Below are positions 41,518-51,857 of a DNA stretch of 64,000 nucleotides, one piece after another (within the stretch, counting starts at the first letter, position 1; every line of letters begins with the position of its first letter). Source of the DNA: Halalkalicoccus sp. CG83 (GTDB lineage Archaea; Halobacteriota; Halobacteria; Halobacteriales; Halalkalicoccaceae); contig NZ_JAZDDH010000001.1 of assembly GCF_037081715.1 (NCBI RefSeq), forward strand, positions 434,001-498,000. Direction: 5' to 3'. Made by a program: the position numbers and the translations under genes. Below the pieces are notes generated by a model, which saw nothing but the letters and a program-made list of their open reading frames with translations, did no database searches and was not told the origin of the DNA.

Positions 41518-42587
41518 GCCCCAGGACGCAGACGATCGGGAGTTCGAACCCGGAGTACGTGAACGCCCGCGTCCGGGCCCGACGCGCCGCGCTGTTCGGC
41601 GACGACGAGTACCGGAAGCTCGTCCGGATGGGACCGAGCGAGATCGCACGGTTCATGGAGGAGACCGAGTACGAGACCGAGATCAACGCGCTGGGTGCAC
41701 GCTACGGCGGCGTCGACCTGATCGAGTACGCCCTCCACCGGAACCTCGCGAAGCACTTCGACGACCTCCTCCGCTGGTCGGAGGGGCGGCTCTACGAACT
41801 GATCGCGAACTACCTCCGGAAGTTCGACGCCTGGAACGTGAAGACGGTGATCCGCGGCGTCTACACCGACACCGATTCGGAGGCCATCGAGGCCGACCTC
41901 ATCCGAGCCGGCGAGTTCTCCGATCGCGAGATCGATCGGCTGCTCGAGGCCCGATCGATCGAGGAGGTCGTCGAGCAGCTCGACGGCACGATCTTCGGCG
42001 ACCCGATCGCGGAGGCCTACGAGGAGTACGAGCGGACGGACGTGCTCGTCCCCCTTGAGAACGCGGTCGATCGGACCTACTACGAACACCTGCTCGACGA
42101 CGTCGGCCGGATCAGCGGCGAGCGCGACGACCCGATCACGCGCTACGTCGAGTTCCTGCAGGCGGAGATCGACTTCCGGAACATGCGGAACGCGCTCCGG
42201 CTCGCGCGGACGGGCGCGGAGATCGACCCCGCGGAGTTCTTCATCGAGGGCGGGACGCTGTTCACCCGATCGGAGCTGTCGGCGCTGGTCGGCAACCGCG
42301 AGGAGCTGCTCGCGCGAATCGAGGAGAGCCGCTACGGCGACCGCCTCGACGAGGCGCTCGCGCAGCTCTCGGAGGCCGACAGTCTGATCGGGTTCGAGCA
42401 CGCGCTCGACGTGGCGCTGCTCGAGTACGCCGATAAGCTCGCGAACCGCTATCCGATGTCGGTCGCGTCGGTGCTGTCGTACGTCCTCGCGAAGGAGCGC
42501 GAGGTCGACAACATTCGGGCGATCGCCCGCGGGCGCGAGGTCGGACTGAGCGAGGAGGAGATCACCGAGGAGCTGATCGTCACATGA
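41514..42587 (+). CDS. atpC: A-type ATP synthase subunit C
   Basis: A 357-residue subunit (V-type d / A-type C) that sits as a socket between the central stalk and the c-ring. Helical repeats include [50 protein letters not shown] and [25 protein letters not shown]. It overlaps both neighbours by 4 bases. Confidence 0.95.
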   Translation: MSPRTQTIGSSNPEYVNARVRARRAALFGDDEYRKLVRMGPSEIARFMEETEYETEINALGARYGGVDLIEYALHRNLAKHFDDLLRWSEGRLYELIANYLRKFDAWNVKTVIRGVYTDTDSEAIEADLIRAGEFSDREIDRLLEARSIEEVVEQLDGTIFGDPIAEAYEEYERTDVLVPLENAVDRTYYEHLLDDVGRISGERDDPITRYVEFLQAEIDFRNMRNALRLARTGAEIDPAEFFIEGGTLFTRSELSALVGNREELLARIEESRYGDRLDEALAQLSEADSLIGFEHALDVALLEYADKLANRYPMSVASVLSYVLAKEREVDNIRAIARGREVGLSEEEITEELIVT

Positions 42588-42910
42588 GCCAGGAGATCGC
42601 CGTCGTCGGCAGTCCCGAGTTCACGACCGGCTTCCGCCTCGCGGGCGTCCGGGTCTTCGAGAACGTTCCCGAGGAGGAGAAGAGCGAGGAGCTCGACGAC
42701 GCCGTCGAGCGCGTCCTCGAGAACGAGGCGGTCGGCATCGCGATCATGCACGAGGACGACCTCGAGCACCTCTCGCGGAAGATCCGCCAGCGTGCCGAGA
42801 CCAGCGTCGAACCCACGTTCGTGATGCTGGGCGGCGGCGCGGGCAGCGGCGGACTCCGCGAGAAGATCAAGCGTGCGATCGGGATCGACCTCATGGAGGA
42901 GGAGTCCTAA
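42584..42910 (+). CDS. atpF: A-type ATP synthase subunit F
   Basis: A 108-residue central stalk subunit with a Rossmann-like fold: [21 protein letters not shown] at the start and the family end [21 protein letters not shown]. It overlaps atpC by 4 bases and precedes atpA by 38 nt. Confidence 0.95.
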   Translation: MSQEIAVVGSPEFTTGFRLAGVRVFENVPEEEKSEELDDAVERVLENEAVGIAIMHEDDLEHLSRKIRQRAETSVEPTFVMLGGGAGSGGLREKIKRAIGIDLMEEES

Positions 42911-42948
42911 CCACGACTTATGCAGGCCGAGTTCCAACACCAAACACA

Positions 42949-44712
42949 ATGAGCCAAGCAACACAACAGGAGATCGACGCCGTAAGCGAGGGCGTGATCG
43001 AGAGCGTAAGTGGCCCCGTCGTGAGCGCCACGGATCTGGACGCCCGGATGAACGACGTCGTCTACGTCGGCGACGAGGGGCTGATGGGCGAGGTCATCGA
43101 GATCGAGGGTAACCTGACGACGATTCAGGTGTACGAGGAGACCTCGGGCGTCGGCCCCGGCGAGCCCGTCTCGAACACGGGAGAGCCACTGAGCGTGGAC
43201 CTCGGGCCCGGCATGCTGGACAGCATCTACGACGGCGTCCAGCGTCCGCTCGACGTCCTCGAATCGCAGATGGGCGCGTTCCTCGACCGCGGGGTCGACG
43301 CGCCCGGCATCGACCTCGAGAGGACCTGGGAGTTCACCCCCGAGGTCGACGTCGGCGATAGCGTCGAACCGGGTGACATCGTCGGTACCGTCCCCGAGAC
43401 CGAGAGCATCGACCACAAGGTGATGGTCCCGCCCGACTCGGAGGGCGGCGAAGTGAGCGCGATCGAGTCGGGCGAGTTCACCGTCACCGACACCGTCCTC
43501 GAGCTCGAGAACGGCGAGGAGATCGCGATGCGCCAGGAGTGGCCCGTCCGTCAGGCCCGACCGACGGAGAACAAGCACTCACCGGACCGACCGCTGGTGA
43601 CCGGCCAGCGCGTCCAGGACGGCCTGTTCCCGCTCGCGAAGGGCGGGACCGCGGCGATCCCCGGTCCGTTCGGCTCCGGGAAAACGGTGACCCAGCAGTC
43701 GCTCGCGAAGTTCTCCGACGCCGACATCGTCGTCTACATCGGCTGTGGCGAGCGGGGCAACGAGATGACGGAGGTGATCGACGACTTCCCCGACCTGCCG
43801 GACCCCCAGACGGGCAACCCGCTGATGACGCGGACCTGCCTCATCGCGAACACCTCGAACATGCCCGTCGCCGCCCGCGAGTCCTGCGTCTACACCGGGA
43901 TCACGATCGCGGAGTTCTACCGCGACATGGGCTACGACGTCGCGCTGATGGCCGACTCGACCTCGCGGTGGGCAGAAGCGATGCGCGAGATCAGTTCGCG
44001 CCTCGAGGAGATGCCCGGCGAGGAGGGGTATCCCGCGTATCTGGCGGCGCGCCTCTCGCAGTTCTACGAGCGCGCGGGCCTGTTCGACAACATCAACGGC
44101 ACCGAGGGCTCGATCTCGGTCGTCGGCGCGGTCTCGCCGCCGGGCGGTGACTTCTCCGAGCCGGTCACCCAGAACACGCTGCGCATCGTGAAGACGTTCT
44201 GGGCGCTCGACGCCGACCTCGCCGAACGGCGGCACTTCCCGTCGATCAACTGGAACGAGTCCTACTCGCTCTATAAGGACCAGCTCGACCCCTGGTTCAT
44301 CGAGAACGTCGCCGAGGACTGGCCCGACGTTCGCCAGTGGGCGGTCGACGTCCTCGACGAGGAGAGCGAGCTCCAGGAGATCGTCCAGCTGGTCGGTAAG
44401 GACGCCCTGCCGGAGGACCAGCAGCTCACCCTCGAGATAGCGCGCTACCTCCGCGAGGGCTTCCTCCAGCAGAACGCGTTCCACGACGTCGATCAGTTCT
44501 CGCCGCCGGAGAAGAGCTACCTGATCTGGCAGGCGATCAAGACGTACAACGACGAGGCGTTCAACGCGCTCGAGGCGGGCGTGCCGGTCGAGGAGATCAC
44601 CGCGATCGACGCCGCCCCGCGCCTGAACCGGATCGGCACCCAGGAGGACTACGAGGCGTACGTCGAGGAGCTTCAGGACGACATCGAATCACAGCTCAGG
44701 GAGAAATACTGA
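42949..44712 (+). CDS. atpA: A-type ATP synthase catalytic subunit A
   Basis: A 587-residue catalytic subunit. The P-loop GPFGSGKT lies at residues 239-246, the catalytic region includes [15 protein letters not shown], and the Arg-finger-facing motif and SVSP-like regions are present ([18 protein letters not shown]). The bulge domain before the P-loop ([16 protein letters not shown]) is kept and no intein is inserted. It abuts atpB, with the two sharing one base (TGATG). Confidence 0.97.
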   Translation: MSQATQQEIDAVSEGVIESVSGPVVSATDLDARMNDVVYVGDEGLMGEVIEIEGNLTTIQVYEETSGVGPGEPVSNTGEPLSVDLGPGMLDSIYDGVQRPLDVLESQMGAFLDRGVDAPGIDLERTWEFTPEVDVGDSVEPGDIVGTVPETESIDHKVMVPPDSEGGEVSAIESGEFTVTDTVLELENGEEIAMRQEWPVRQARPTENKHSPDRPLVTGQRVQDGLFPLAKGGTAAIPGPFGSGKTVTQQSLAKFSDADIVVYIGCGERGNEMTEVIDDFPDLPDPQTGNPLMTRTCLIANTSNMPVAARESCVYTGITIAEFYRDMGYDVALMADSTSRWAEAMREISSRLEEMPGEEGYPAYLAARLSQFYERAGLFDNINGTEGSISVVGAVSPPGGDFSEPVTQNTLRIVKTFWALDADLAERRHFPSINWNESYSLYKDQLDPWFIENVAEDWPDVRQWAVDVLDEESELQEIVQLVGKDALPEDQQLTLEIARYLREGFLQQNAFHDVDQFSPPEKSYLIWQAIKTYNDEAFNALEAGVPVEEITAIDAAPRLNRIGTQEDYEAYVEELQDDIESQLREKY

Positions 44713-46199
44713 TGAAGGAGTACCAGACCATCACCGAGATCAGCGGACCGCTCGTGTTCGCCGAGATCGACGAGCCCGTCGGCTACGACGAGATCGTCGA
44801 GATCGAGACGCCCAACGGCGAGATAAAGCGCGGCCAGATCCTCGAATCCGAGAGCGACGTCGTCGCCATCCAGGTGTTCGAGGGTACCTCCGGGATCGAC
44901 CGCAACGCCTCCGTCCGGTTCCTCGGCGAGACGATGAAGATGCCCGTCACCGAGGACCTCCTCGGGCGCGTGCTCGACGGCTCGGGCAACCCGATCGACG
45001 GCGGCCCCGAGATCGTCCCCGACGAACGCCACGACATCGTCGGCGAGGCGATCAATCCCTACGCCCGCGAGTACCCCGAGGAGTTCATCCAGACGGGCGT
45101 CTCGGCGATCGACGGGATGAACACGCTCGTGCGCGGCCAGAAGCTGCCGATCTTCTCCGGCTCGGGGCTGCCGCACAACGAACTCGCCCTGCAGATCGCC
45201 CGCCAGGCGACCGTCCCCGAGGAGGCCGCCGAGGACGAGGCCACCGACGAGCCCGGCGATGAGGAAGAGGGCGACCTCGGTGAGGGCGCCGACGACGAGG
45301 GCAGCGAGTTCGCGGTGATCTTCGGCGCGATGGGGATCACCGCCGAGGAGGCAAACGAGTTCATCGACGACTTCGAGCGCACCGGCGCGCTCGAACGGTC
45401 GGTCGTCTTCATGAACCTCGCGGACGACCCCGCTGTCGAGCGGACGGTCACACCGCGGCTCGCCCTGACGACGGCGGAGTACCTCGCCTTCGAGAAGGGC
45501 TATCACGTGCTGGTCATCCTCACGGACATGACCAACTACTGTGAGGCGCTACGGGAGATCGGTGCCGCCCGCGAGGAGGTCCCCGGCCGTCGGGGGTACC
45601 CCGGTTACATGTACACCGACCTCGCGCAGCTCTACGAGCGCGCCGGCCGGATCAAAGGAAGGGACGGTTCGGTGACCCAGATCCCCATCCTGACGATGCC
45701 CGGCGACGACGACACCCACCCGATCCCCGACCTCACCGGTTACATCACCGAGGGTCAGATCATGATGGATCGGGACCTCAATTCTCAAGGTATCGAGCCG
45801 CCGGTGAACGTCCTTCCGAGCCTCTCGCGGCTGATGGACGACGGGATCGGCGAGGGACTCACCCGCGACGACCACGCCGACGTCTCCGATCAGCTCTACG
45901 CGGCGTACGCCGAGGGGGAGGACCTACGCGACCTGGTGAACATCGTCGGTCGCGAGGCCCTCTCCGAACGGGACAACAAGTACCTCGACCTCGCGGATCG
46001 GTTCGAGGAGGAGTTCGTCCAGCAGGGCTACGAGACGAACCGCGACATCGACGAGACGCTCGACATCGGCTGGGATCTGCTCGGGATGCTGCCCGAGGCG
46101 GAGCTCAACCGGATCGACGAGGATCTCGTCGAGAAGTACTACCCGCGCGAGGAGTCCGAGGCCGAACCCGAAGAGGTCGGCGTCGAGGCCGACGACTAG
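44712..46199 (+). CDS. atpB: A-type ATP synthase subunit B
   Basis: A 495-residue regulatory subunit paired with A. The nucleotide-binding-like region lacks a P-loop ([22 protein letters not shown]), as is normal for B. An unusually long acidic insert (about residues 170-197: [21 protein letters not shown]...) falls in a loop after that region, before [13 protein letters not shown]. The C-terminus is [26 protein letters not shown]. Subunit D is not next; it lies 3.2 kb on. Confidence 0.97.
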   Translation: MKEYQTITEISGPLVFAEIDEPVGYDEIVEIETPNGEIKRGQILESESDVVAIQVFEGTSGIDRNASVRFLGETMKMPVTEDLLGRVLDGSGNPIDGGPEIVPDERHDIVGEAINPYAREYPEEFIQTGVSAIDGMNTLVRGQKLPIFSGSGLPHNELALQIARQATVPEEAAEDEATDEPGDEEEGDLGEGADDEGSEFAVIFGAMGITAEEANEFIDDFERTGALERSVVFMNLADDPAVERTVTPRLALTTAEYLAFEKGYHVLVILTDMTNYCEALREIGAAREEVPGRRGYPGYMYTDLAQLYERAGRIKGRDGSVTQIPILTMPGDDDTHPIPDLTGYITEGQIMMDRDLNSQGIEPPVNVLPSLSRLMDDGIGEGLTRDDHADVSDQLYAAYAEGEDLRDLVNIVGREALSERDNKYLDLADRFEEEFVQQGYETNRDIDETLDIGWDLLGMLPEAELNRIDEDLVEKYYPREESEAEPEEVGVEADD

Positions 46200-46253
46200 C
46201 CGTTTCTCGCCGCTCCTCTCGTTTCACTTCTACCCGTTCGGGTGCGCTACGTG

Positions 46254-47306
46254 CTACTCGGCGTCGCCCGGCTCGTCGTCCGGTAGTCCCCGCTGGAGGA
46301 CGAACGGGCCGAAGTCGGCGGCGGTCCGACGAGCGACCGTCGCGATCCTGAGCACGTAGACGATCAGTACGGCGAACGGGCTGAACAGCGCCGTGATCGT
46401 CGTGCTCACGACGGCCACGTAGACGTACGGATGGAGTTCGAGCTCCAGCAGGTTGCCGTAGCCGAGGATGACGAACCCGCCGCCGAGCAGCGTGGGGAAG
46501 CCGACGTAGAGGAGCACCTTCGAGAGGTCCGCGAGCTCCTGTTGCATGTGGACCGTCTTGAAGTACTGGCGCGCGACGTGGACGTCCTGGAGCAGCTCCT
46601 CGAGACGGTCGAGCTGACCGTCGGCGGCCTCCGAGAGCTCCTCGGCGTAGTGCTCCTGTATTCGGCGCACGACCTGGAGCTGCCAGGGGTCGTCGTAGTC
46701 GATGATGACCCCGATGACCTCGAACGTCCCGAAGGTCGCATCCTCCAGGACCTCCACGGCCTCCTGGTCCCTCGTCTCGGTCGTCTCGACGAACTCCTCG
46801 ACTTCGGCACGGAGTCCCTCTGACGCGTCGGTACACACCTCCCTGAGGCCGAGCGCAGTCTGGCGCTTCTTCGCGATCAGCACCCGGAGGAACTCGGAGG
46901 GTTCGACCGGGGTCGGGCGGATCCCCGTATGGTTCTCGATGCCGCGTCGGTACTCGCGGGTCTCCTCGAGGCGTTCGAAGAACGTTCCCGTCGTGCCGAA
47001 CTCCTCCGAGAGGATCAGCTGGTTGATCGCGAGCACCACCGTGATGAACGGGAGCATCCCGCCGATCAGCGAGCCGGCGAGCTCCGTGACGTCGCCGGCC
47101 TCCGAGGGAGTGATGAGTCCGCCCCGAATGAGCACGAGCGAGGCGACGAAGACACAGACGAGCAGCCCGGCCGAGAGCAGCCCCCGGTGACCGTCGAGGT
47201 AGATCCAGCGCGTCACCTCCTCGACGTTCAGTCGCTCGCCGAGGCCCGGATCCGGCTGGGATTCGGGCGGGTCGTCCTGGCTCCCCATCTCGTCCGTCTC
47301 GTCCAT
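46254..47306 (-). CDS. Uncharacterised four-TM membrane protein
   Basis: A 350-residue protein with membrane segments at about 43-60, 80-100, 270-295 and 300-325, and between them a 170-residue soluble, mostly helical domain rich in Glu (ERLEETREYRRGIENHTGIRPTPV, LREVCTDASEGLRAEVEEFVETTE). No family motif is clear to me. It is the first of three genes that separate atpB from atpD, on the opposite strand to the operon. An ATG six codons further in is an alternative start. Confidence 0.7.
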   Translation of the reverse strand: MDETDEMGSQDDPPESQPDPGLGERLNVEEVTRWIYLDGHRGLLSAGLLVCVFVASLVLIRGGLITPSEAGDVTELAGSLIGGMLPFITVVLAINQLILSEEFGTTGTFFERLEETREYRRGIENHTGIRPTPVEPSEFLRVLIAKKRQTALGLREVCTDASEGLRAEVEEFVETTETRDQEAVEVLEDATFGTFEVIGVIIDYDDPWQLQVVRRIQEHYAEELSEAADGQLDRLEELLQDVHVARQYFKTVHMQQELADLSKVLLYVGFPTLLGGGFVILGYGNLLELELHPYVYVAVVSTTITALFSPFAVLIVYVLRIATVARRTAADFGPFVLQRGLPDDEPGDAE

Positions 47307-47364
47307 GGTGGCGTACCGCCCGCCGAACGGAAAGAGCCGTGGGATCCGATCTCGAAGCCGCCGC

Positions 47365-48360
47365 TCAGTCCTGCTCGTTCCAGCGGCTCTCGCCTACGAC
47401 ACACGCCCGGCCCGCGCTCGAGTCGTCCTCGAACGATCCGCGCAGGCCCGCCAGTTCGTGCTCGAGTCGCTCGCGGTTGAGGATCGCGAAGCCGGCGAAC
47501 ACCACGAGGAAGCCGAGGACGGTCGTGGGGGTGATCGTCTCGCCGAGGAAGACCCAGCCCCCGAGCGCCGCGACGACCGGAACGAGGTAGAACGCGAGGT
47601 TCGTCCGGATCGCGCCGATCTCGTCCAGCAGGCCGAAGTACGCGATGTACGCGAGCACTCCCGAGAAGACGCTGACGTAGCCCAGCGCGACCAGCCCGGT
47701 CGACGTCCACTCGATCGCGGCGACGCGTTCGCCCTGCGAGAGGGCAAGCAGGTGACAGAGCAGTGCTCCCACCGGAAGGCCCCAGGCCGTGCGGGCGGTG
47801 CTCGGCATCGAGGCGTCGGCTCGCCGGATGAGCACTCCGCCTAACGCGGCCCCGACCGCGCCGGCGAGCAGGAGCGCGTGAACGGCGCCGGCGCTCGCGA
47901 GCAGGTTCACCGGATCCAGGTCGATCACGATCGCCACGCCGACGAGCGCGACGACCATGCCGACGGCCTCCGCCGCGGTCAGCCGTTCGTCCGAGAGCAG
48001 GAAGGCCGCGAACACCGGCGTCAGGATCGGATTGAGGCTGAAGACGATCGACGCGACGGCGCTCGAGACGTACTGCTGGCCGAGGAAGAGCATCGCGTTG
48101 GCGAGTCCGATCGACAGCAGGCCGGCGGCGGCGATGCCGGCGAGGTCGGCGCGCGTCCTCGGGAGCCACTCCTCCCGGGGGTGGGTGAGGACGACGTAGC
48201 CGAGCAACAGCACCGCCGCGACGTCGAAGCGTACCGCGACGAACAACAGCGGCGGCATGTACTCGAGGCCCGCCTTCGCGGCGACGAACGTCCCCCCGAA
48301 GAAGACCGCCGTCGCCAGAAACATGACGATGTTGCGGGCGGAGGAGTCTATCGCCACCAC
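47365..48360 (-). CDS. EamA-family (DMT superfamily) transporter
   Basis: A 331-residue transporter with ten membrane segments in two repeated EamA units of five. The first begins NIVMFLATAVFFGGTFVAAKAGLEYMPPLLFVAVRF, the second GAVGAALGGVLIRRADASMPSTARTAWGLPVGA. Cargo in this family is a metabolite or drug and cannot be predicted. The start is GTG at 48360. It is divergent from the HTH regulator at 48541, a typical arrangement for a regulator and its target, with operator-like repeats between them. Confidence 0.87.
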   Translation of the reverse strand: MVAIDSSARNIVMFLATAVFFGGTFVAAKAGLEYMPPLLFVAVRFDVAAVLLLGYVVLTHPREEWLPRTRADLAGIAAAGLLSIGLANAMLFLGQQYVSSAVASIVFSLNPILTPVFAAFLLSDERLTAAEAVGMVVALVGVAIVIDLDPVNLLASAGAVHALLLAGAVGAALGGVLIRRADASMPSTARTAWGLPVGALLCHLLALSQGERVAAIEWTSTGLVALGYVSVFSGVLAYIAYFGLLDEIGAIRTNLAFYLVPVVAALGGWVFLGETITPTTVLGFLVVFAGFAILNRERLEHELAGLRGSFEDDSSAGRACVVGESRWNEQD

Positions 48361-48486
48361 CCCTTCGACGAACGACGTTCCGTGGGACCCATCTCGTCTT
48401 CGGGTACGCCCGTGACGGGTTTATACCTGTCCAGAAATACGATCGATAAGTGAATGAATCGGACGAAGAGAAAGCCGGTCGAGGGA

Positions 48487-48518
48487 TGAAACGCTTTCAC
48501 GCTACGAAACCGTTTTGT
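48487..48518. promoter_or_regulatory. Two similar inverted repeats between EamA and HTH genes
   Basis: First repeat tgaaacgctttca (48487-48499), a perfect 5-bp palindrome around cgc; second acgaaaccgttttgt (48504-48518), 6 of 7 bp paired around one base. Both contain a gaaac half-site, and their centres are 18 bp apart on the same side of the helix roughly two turns away. They lie just before the regulator start at 48541. Confidence 0.5.
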
Positions 48519-48540
48519 GAGGTTGCCGTCGAGAGGCCGT

Positions 48541-49329
48541 ATGGAGTCGGCGCTCGCGGAGATCGAGTTTCTCGTCCTCTCGTCGAACCGGGTCGCGATC
48601 CTCGAGGCGCTCGCCGAGGAGCCTCGGGATCGCTCGGCGCTCGCCGAGGCGACGGATGCGTCCCAGCCGACGATCGGCCGGATCCTCCGCGACCTCGAGG
48701 AGCGCCGCTGGATCACCCGAACCGAGAGGGGGTACGAGGCGACGGCGACCGGCCGACTCGTCGCGGAGGGTCTCACCGACCTGCTCGCGATCGTCGAGAC
48801 CGAACAGCGACTGCGTCCGGTGATGGAGTGGCTGCCCGTGGACGTGATGGCGTTCGACCTCAGGCGGCTGCGAGACGCGACGATCACCGTCCCGAGTCGG
48901 ACGCGCCCGAGCGCACCGGTTCGGCGGGTGAACGGGATGATCCGCGAGGCCGAGGACGTCCGGGTCTGTTCGCACGCCTTTAACGAACAGAGCCTCGAGG
49001 CCGTTCGCGAGCGGGCCCTCGACGGGCCGGGGACGTTCGAGGGGGTGTTCTCCCGGACGGCGATCGACGCGCTCGCCGAGGACGACTCCCTGCGAACGCG
49101 GCTTCGCGAGCTCGCCTCGTCGGACGGCGCGGCGATCCGCATCCACGCGGAGGAGATCCCGATCGCGATCACGATCGCCGACGACCGGGTCCACCTCATG
49201 CTGCGAGACGACGACGGGGTGTTGCAGGCGGCGATCGACACCGACGACCCCGAGGTACTGTCGTGGGCACGATCCGTCCACGAGGCCCACTGGTCGGCGG
49301 CGGCTCCCCTCGACGCCGAGGGGCTCTAG
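48541..49329 (+). CDS. Helix-turn-helix transcriptional regulator (FilR1-like)
   Basis: A 262-residue regulator. An N-terminal winged helix (about 1-75: LSSNRVAILEALAEEPRDRSALAEATDASQPTIGRILRDLEERRWI) reads DNA. The C-terminal region (about 85-262) resembles the archaeal transcription-regulator domain seen in FilR1-type haloarchaeal proteins. The effector is unknown. I use the ATG at 48541 rather than GTG at 48517 because the latter overlaps a likely operator. It is divergent from the EamA transporter, a probable target, and precedes atpD. Confidence 0.82.
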   Translation: MESALAEIEFLVLSSNRVAILEALAEEPRDRSALAEATDASQPTIGRILRDLEERRWITRTERGYEATATGRLVAEGLTDLLAIVETEQRLRPVMEWLPVDVMAFDLRRLRDATITVPSRTRPSAPVRRVNGMIREAEDVRVCSHAFNEQSLEAVRERALDGPGTFEGVFSRTAIDALAEDDSLRTRLRELASSDGAAIRIHAEEIPIAITIADDRVHLMLRDDDGVLQAAIDTDDPEVLSWARSVHEAHWSAAAPLDAEGL

Positions 49330-49424
49330 CGTCGAATCGTTCCCGCCGGTTTACCGGCCGAGCGGGGCGAACCGGGTTCCTCGACTGAAAAGGATTAACA
49401 GCGTTCGCGTGCAACCCCCGCGTA

Positions 49425-50126
49425 ATGGCCAAGGACGTCAAACCCACCCGGAAGAACCTGATGGCGATCGAGGATCGCATCGACCTCTCCGAGCGTGGCC
49501 ACGACACTCTCGAGAAGAAGCGCGACGGGCTGATCATGGAGTTCATGGACATCCTCGATCAGGCCCAGGACGTCCGATCCGACCTCGACGACGACTACGA
49601 GCGCGCCCAGCGCACGCTCAACATGGCCCGATCGATGGAGGGCGACGTCGCGGTGCGGGGCGCCGCGGCCGCGCTGAAGGAGCACCCCGAGATCACGCTC
49701 CAGTCGAAGAACATCATGGGCGTCGTCGTCCCGCAGATCGAGTCCACCCGCGTGAAGAAGGGCCTCGACCAGCGTGGCTACGGCGTGCTCGGCTCCTCGG
49801 CGCGTATCGACGAGGCCGCCGACGCCTACGAGGAGCTGCTCGAGACGATCATCCTCGTCGCGGAGGTCGAGACCGCGATGAAGAAGATGCTCGACGAGAT
49901 CGAGACCACCAAACGCCGCGTGAACGCGCTCGAGTTCACGCTGCTGCCGACGCTCTACGACAACCAGGAGTACATCGAGCAGAAGCTCGAGGAGCAGGAG
50001 CGCGAGGAGATCTTCCGGATGAAGAAGATCAAGGACAAGAAGGAACGCGAGGAAGAGGAGGAGGACGAACTGGAGGAGACGACGGAGGAGTCCGTCGACG
50101 CCGGTATCGCGGAAGCCGACGACTGA
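49425..50126 (+). CDS. atpD: A-type ATP synthase subunit D
   Basis: A 233-residue central stalk subunit, nearly all coiled coil. The N-terminal helix starts [37 protein letters not shown], and the returning helix ends [43 protein letters not shown] with an acidic tail. It lies 3.2 kb from atpB and has its own TATA-like element (gactgaaaaggatta, about 49385-49399), so it is not in the main operon transcript. Confidence 0.95.
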   Translation: MAKDVKPTRKNLMAIEDRIDLSERGHDTLEKKRDGLIMEFMDILDQAQDVRSDLDDDYERAQRTLNMARSMEGDVAVRGAAAALKEHPEITLQSKNIMGVVVPQIESTRVKKGLDQRGYGVLGSSARIDEAADAYEELLETIILVAEVETAMKKMLDEIETTKRRVNALEFTLLPTLYDNQEYIEQKLEEQEREEIFRMKKIKDKKEREEEEEDELEETTEESVDAGIAEADD

Positions 50127-50270
50127 GCTCAACTGCTGATCTGCCTTCGACCACCCGTAGTCGCAGCGGTGAAACCACGCCGACTTCCGTTCCTTCTAGC
50201 CACTCGATCGAGACACCGTGTGACGGACACTCGGGCCGACCCTTTACGTCCGAACGCCGTAGTGCCGGCG

Positions 50271-51380
50271 ATGTCACAGACCTCGACTGCCGACCCGCTG
50301 TTCGAGGAGTTCCGGCTCTCGGAACTCGAGCTCGACAACCGGATCGGCCTCTCGCCGATGACGCGGATCAGCGCGACCGAGACGGGACGGGCGACCGACG
50401 AGATGGCGGAGTACTACGCCCGGTTCGCCCGCGGCGGGTTCTCCGTTCTCATCACCGAGGGGATCTACACCGACGAGGCACACAGCCAGGGCTACGACGG
50501 CCAGCCCGGCCTCGCGACCGACGAGCAGGCCGCCTCGTGGGAGGCCGTGACCGACGCCGTCCACGAGGAGGGCGCCCCGGTGATCGCCCAGCTCATGCAC
50601 GCCGGTCCGCTCGTCCAGGGCAACCGCTTCGTCGACGAGCCGATCGCCCCCTCCGCGGTCGAGCCGAAGGGCGAACCCCTGGCGGCCTACGGCGGCAGTG
50701 AGGAGTTCGCGACGCCGCGAGCGATGACCGACGAGGACGTCGAGGACGTCATCGAGGGATTCGTCGACGCCGCCCGCCGGGCGGAGGACGCGGGCTTCGA
50801 GGGCGTGGAGATCCACGGCGCGAACGGGTATCTACTCGATTCCTTCCTCACCGAGTACACCAACGACCGCGACGACGAGTACGGCGGCTCGCCCGAGAAC
50901 CGCGTTCGATTCCCCAGGGAGGTCGTCGAGGCGGTTCGCGAGGCGACGCCCGAGGAGTTCGTCGTCGGGATTCGGCTCTCCCAGAGCAAGGTCAACGATC
51001 CCGACTACCGCTGGTCCGGCGAGGAGGAGGCCGAGACGATCTTCGGCACGCTCTCCGCGGCGGGCGTCGACTACCTGCACGTCACCGAGGCCGCCATCAC
51101 GACGCCGGCGTTCGACTCGGAGTCGGGGCCGACGCTCTCGGAGCTGGCCGCACGCCACGGCGACGTCCCCGTGATCGCCAACGGCGGGCTCACCGATCCG
51201 GAGCTCGCGCGCGAGGTCCTCGAGACCGGCGGCGCGGACCTCCTCACGCTCGCGACGGGCGCGCTCGCGAACCCCGACTGGCCGAATCGCGTCAGGGAGG
51301 GCCGGGAGCTCGACGCGTTCGACCCGGAGGAGACGCTCCAGCCCGACGCCTCCATCAACGAGTTCGAGCTCTCCGAGTAG
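50271..51380 (+). CDS. Old Yellow Enzyme-type NADH:flavin oxidoreductase
   Basis: A 369-residue FMN enzyme reducing activated alkenes or similar substrates. FMN-binding and catalytic parts: LSPMTRISATETG at the start, the HGANGYLLDSFLTEYTNDRDDEYGGSPENRVRF block with the substrate-binding pair in EIHGANGY, HVTEAAI and VIANGGLTDPELAREVLETGGADLLTL at the phosphate site. No Fe-S cluster domain is attached. The start at 50271 begins MSQTSTADPLFEEFRL. A T-rich stretch (ggggtttt) follows the stop. Confidence 0.92.
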   Translation: MSQTSTADPLFEEFRLSELELDNRIGLSPMTRISATETGRATDEMAEYYARFARGGFSVLITEGIYTDEAHSQGYDGQPGLATDEQAASWEAVTDAVHEEGAPVIAQLMHAGPLVQGNRFVDEPIAPSAVEPKGEPLAAYGGSEEFATPRAMTDEDVEDVIEGFVDAARRAEDAGFEGVEIHGANGYLLDSFLTEYTNDRDDEYGGSPENRVRFPREVVEAVREATPEEFVVGIRLSQSKVNDPDYRWSGEEEAETIFGTLSAAGVDYLHVTEAAITTPAFDSESGPTLSELAARHGDVPVIANGGLTDPELAREVLETGGADLLTLATGALANPDWPNRVREGRELDAFDPEETLQPDASINEFELSE

Positions 51381-51416
51381 GCGAGGGGTTTTCACCCTGT
51401 TCGCCCTCCTGCCGGT

Positions 51417-51815
51417 ATGCAGTGTCCCGAGTGCGACGGCGACGTCCTCGTCGTCGCCGTTCCCGACGAACTGCGCGGCTACCTCCCGAGCGATCCCGAT
51501 ACCGTGGCGGTCTGTGAGCGCTGTCTGACGACGACGCCGGTCGACGGTCCCGCCACGGACGACGCGGCGGCCGTCGCCGCCCTCTCAACCGAACTCCCCT
51601 CGGCTCCCGAGACCGCCCTCTCCGTGGCGGTGTTCGTGACGCTCTGTGGGTCGCTCGCGCTCCACCGTGCGGAGATCGAGAAGCTGGTCTCGCGGATCGA
51701 GCACGCGGGCGTCGACCCGCTCTCGGCGCTCGATCGGCTCGGGGCCGATCCCGCCTTCGACCTCGCGCTCGACGTCGAGCGTCGACGGACACAGCTGACT
51801 CAACTGCTCGATTGA
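51417..51815 (+). CDS. DUF6276-like zinc-ribbon protein
   Basis: A 132-residue protein with an N-terminal four-Cys zinc ribbon (MQCPEC, then CERC at about residues 31-34) and a helical C-terminal part (LALHRAEIEKLVSRIEHAGVDPLSALDRL). I believe this is the haloarchaeal DUF6276 family; the number is from memory. The function is unknown. It lies 36 nt after the OYE gene on the same strand. Confidence 0.75.
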   Translation: MQCPECDGDVLVVAVPDELRGYLPSDPDTVAVCERCLTTTPVDGPATDDAAAVAALSTELPSAPETALSVAVFVTLCGSLALHRAEIEKLVSRIEHAGVDPLSALDRLGADPAFDLALDVERRRTQLTQLLD

Positions 51816-51857
51816 TCGAAACAAAGACTAACCGGCGTCGGCCGAGAGAGCCGATGC

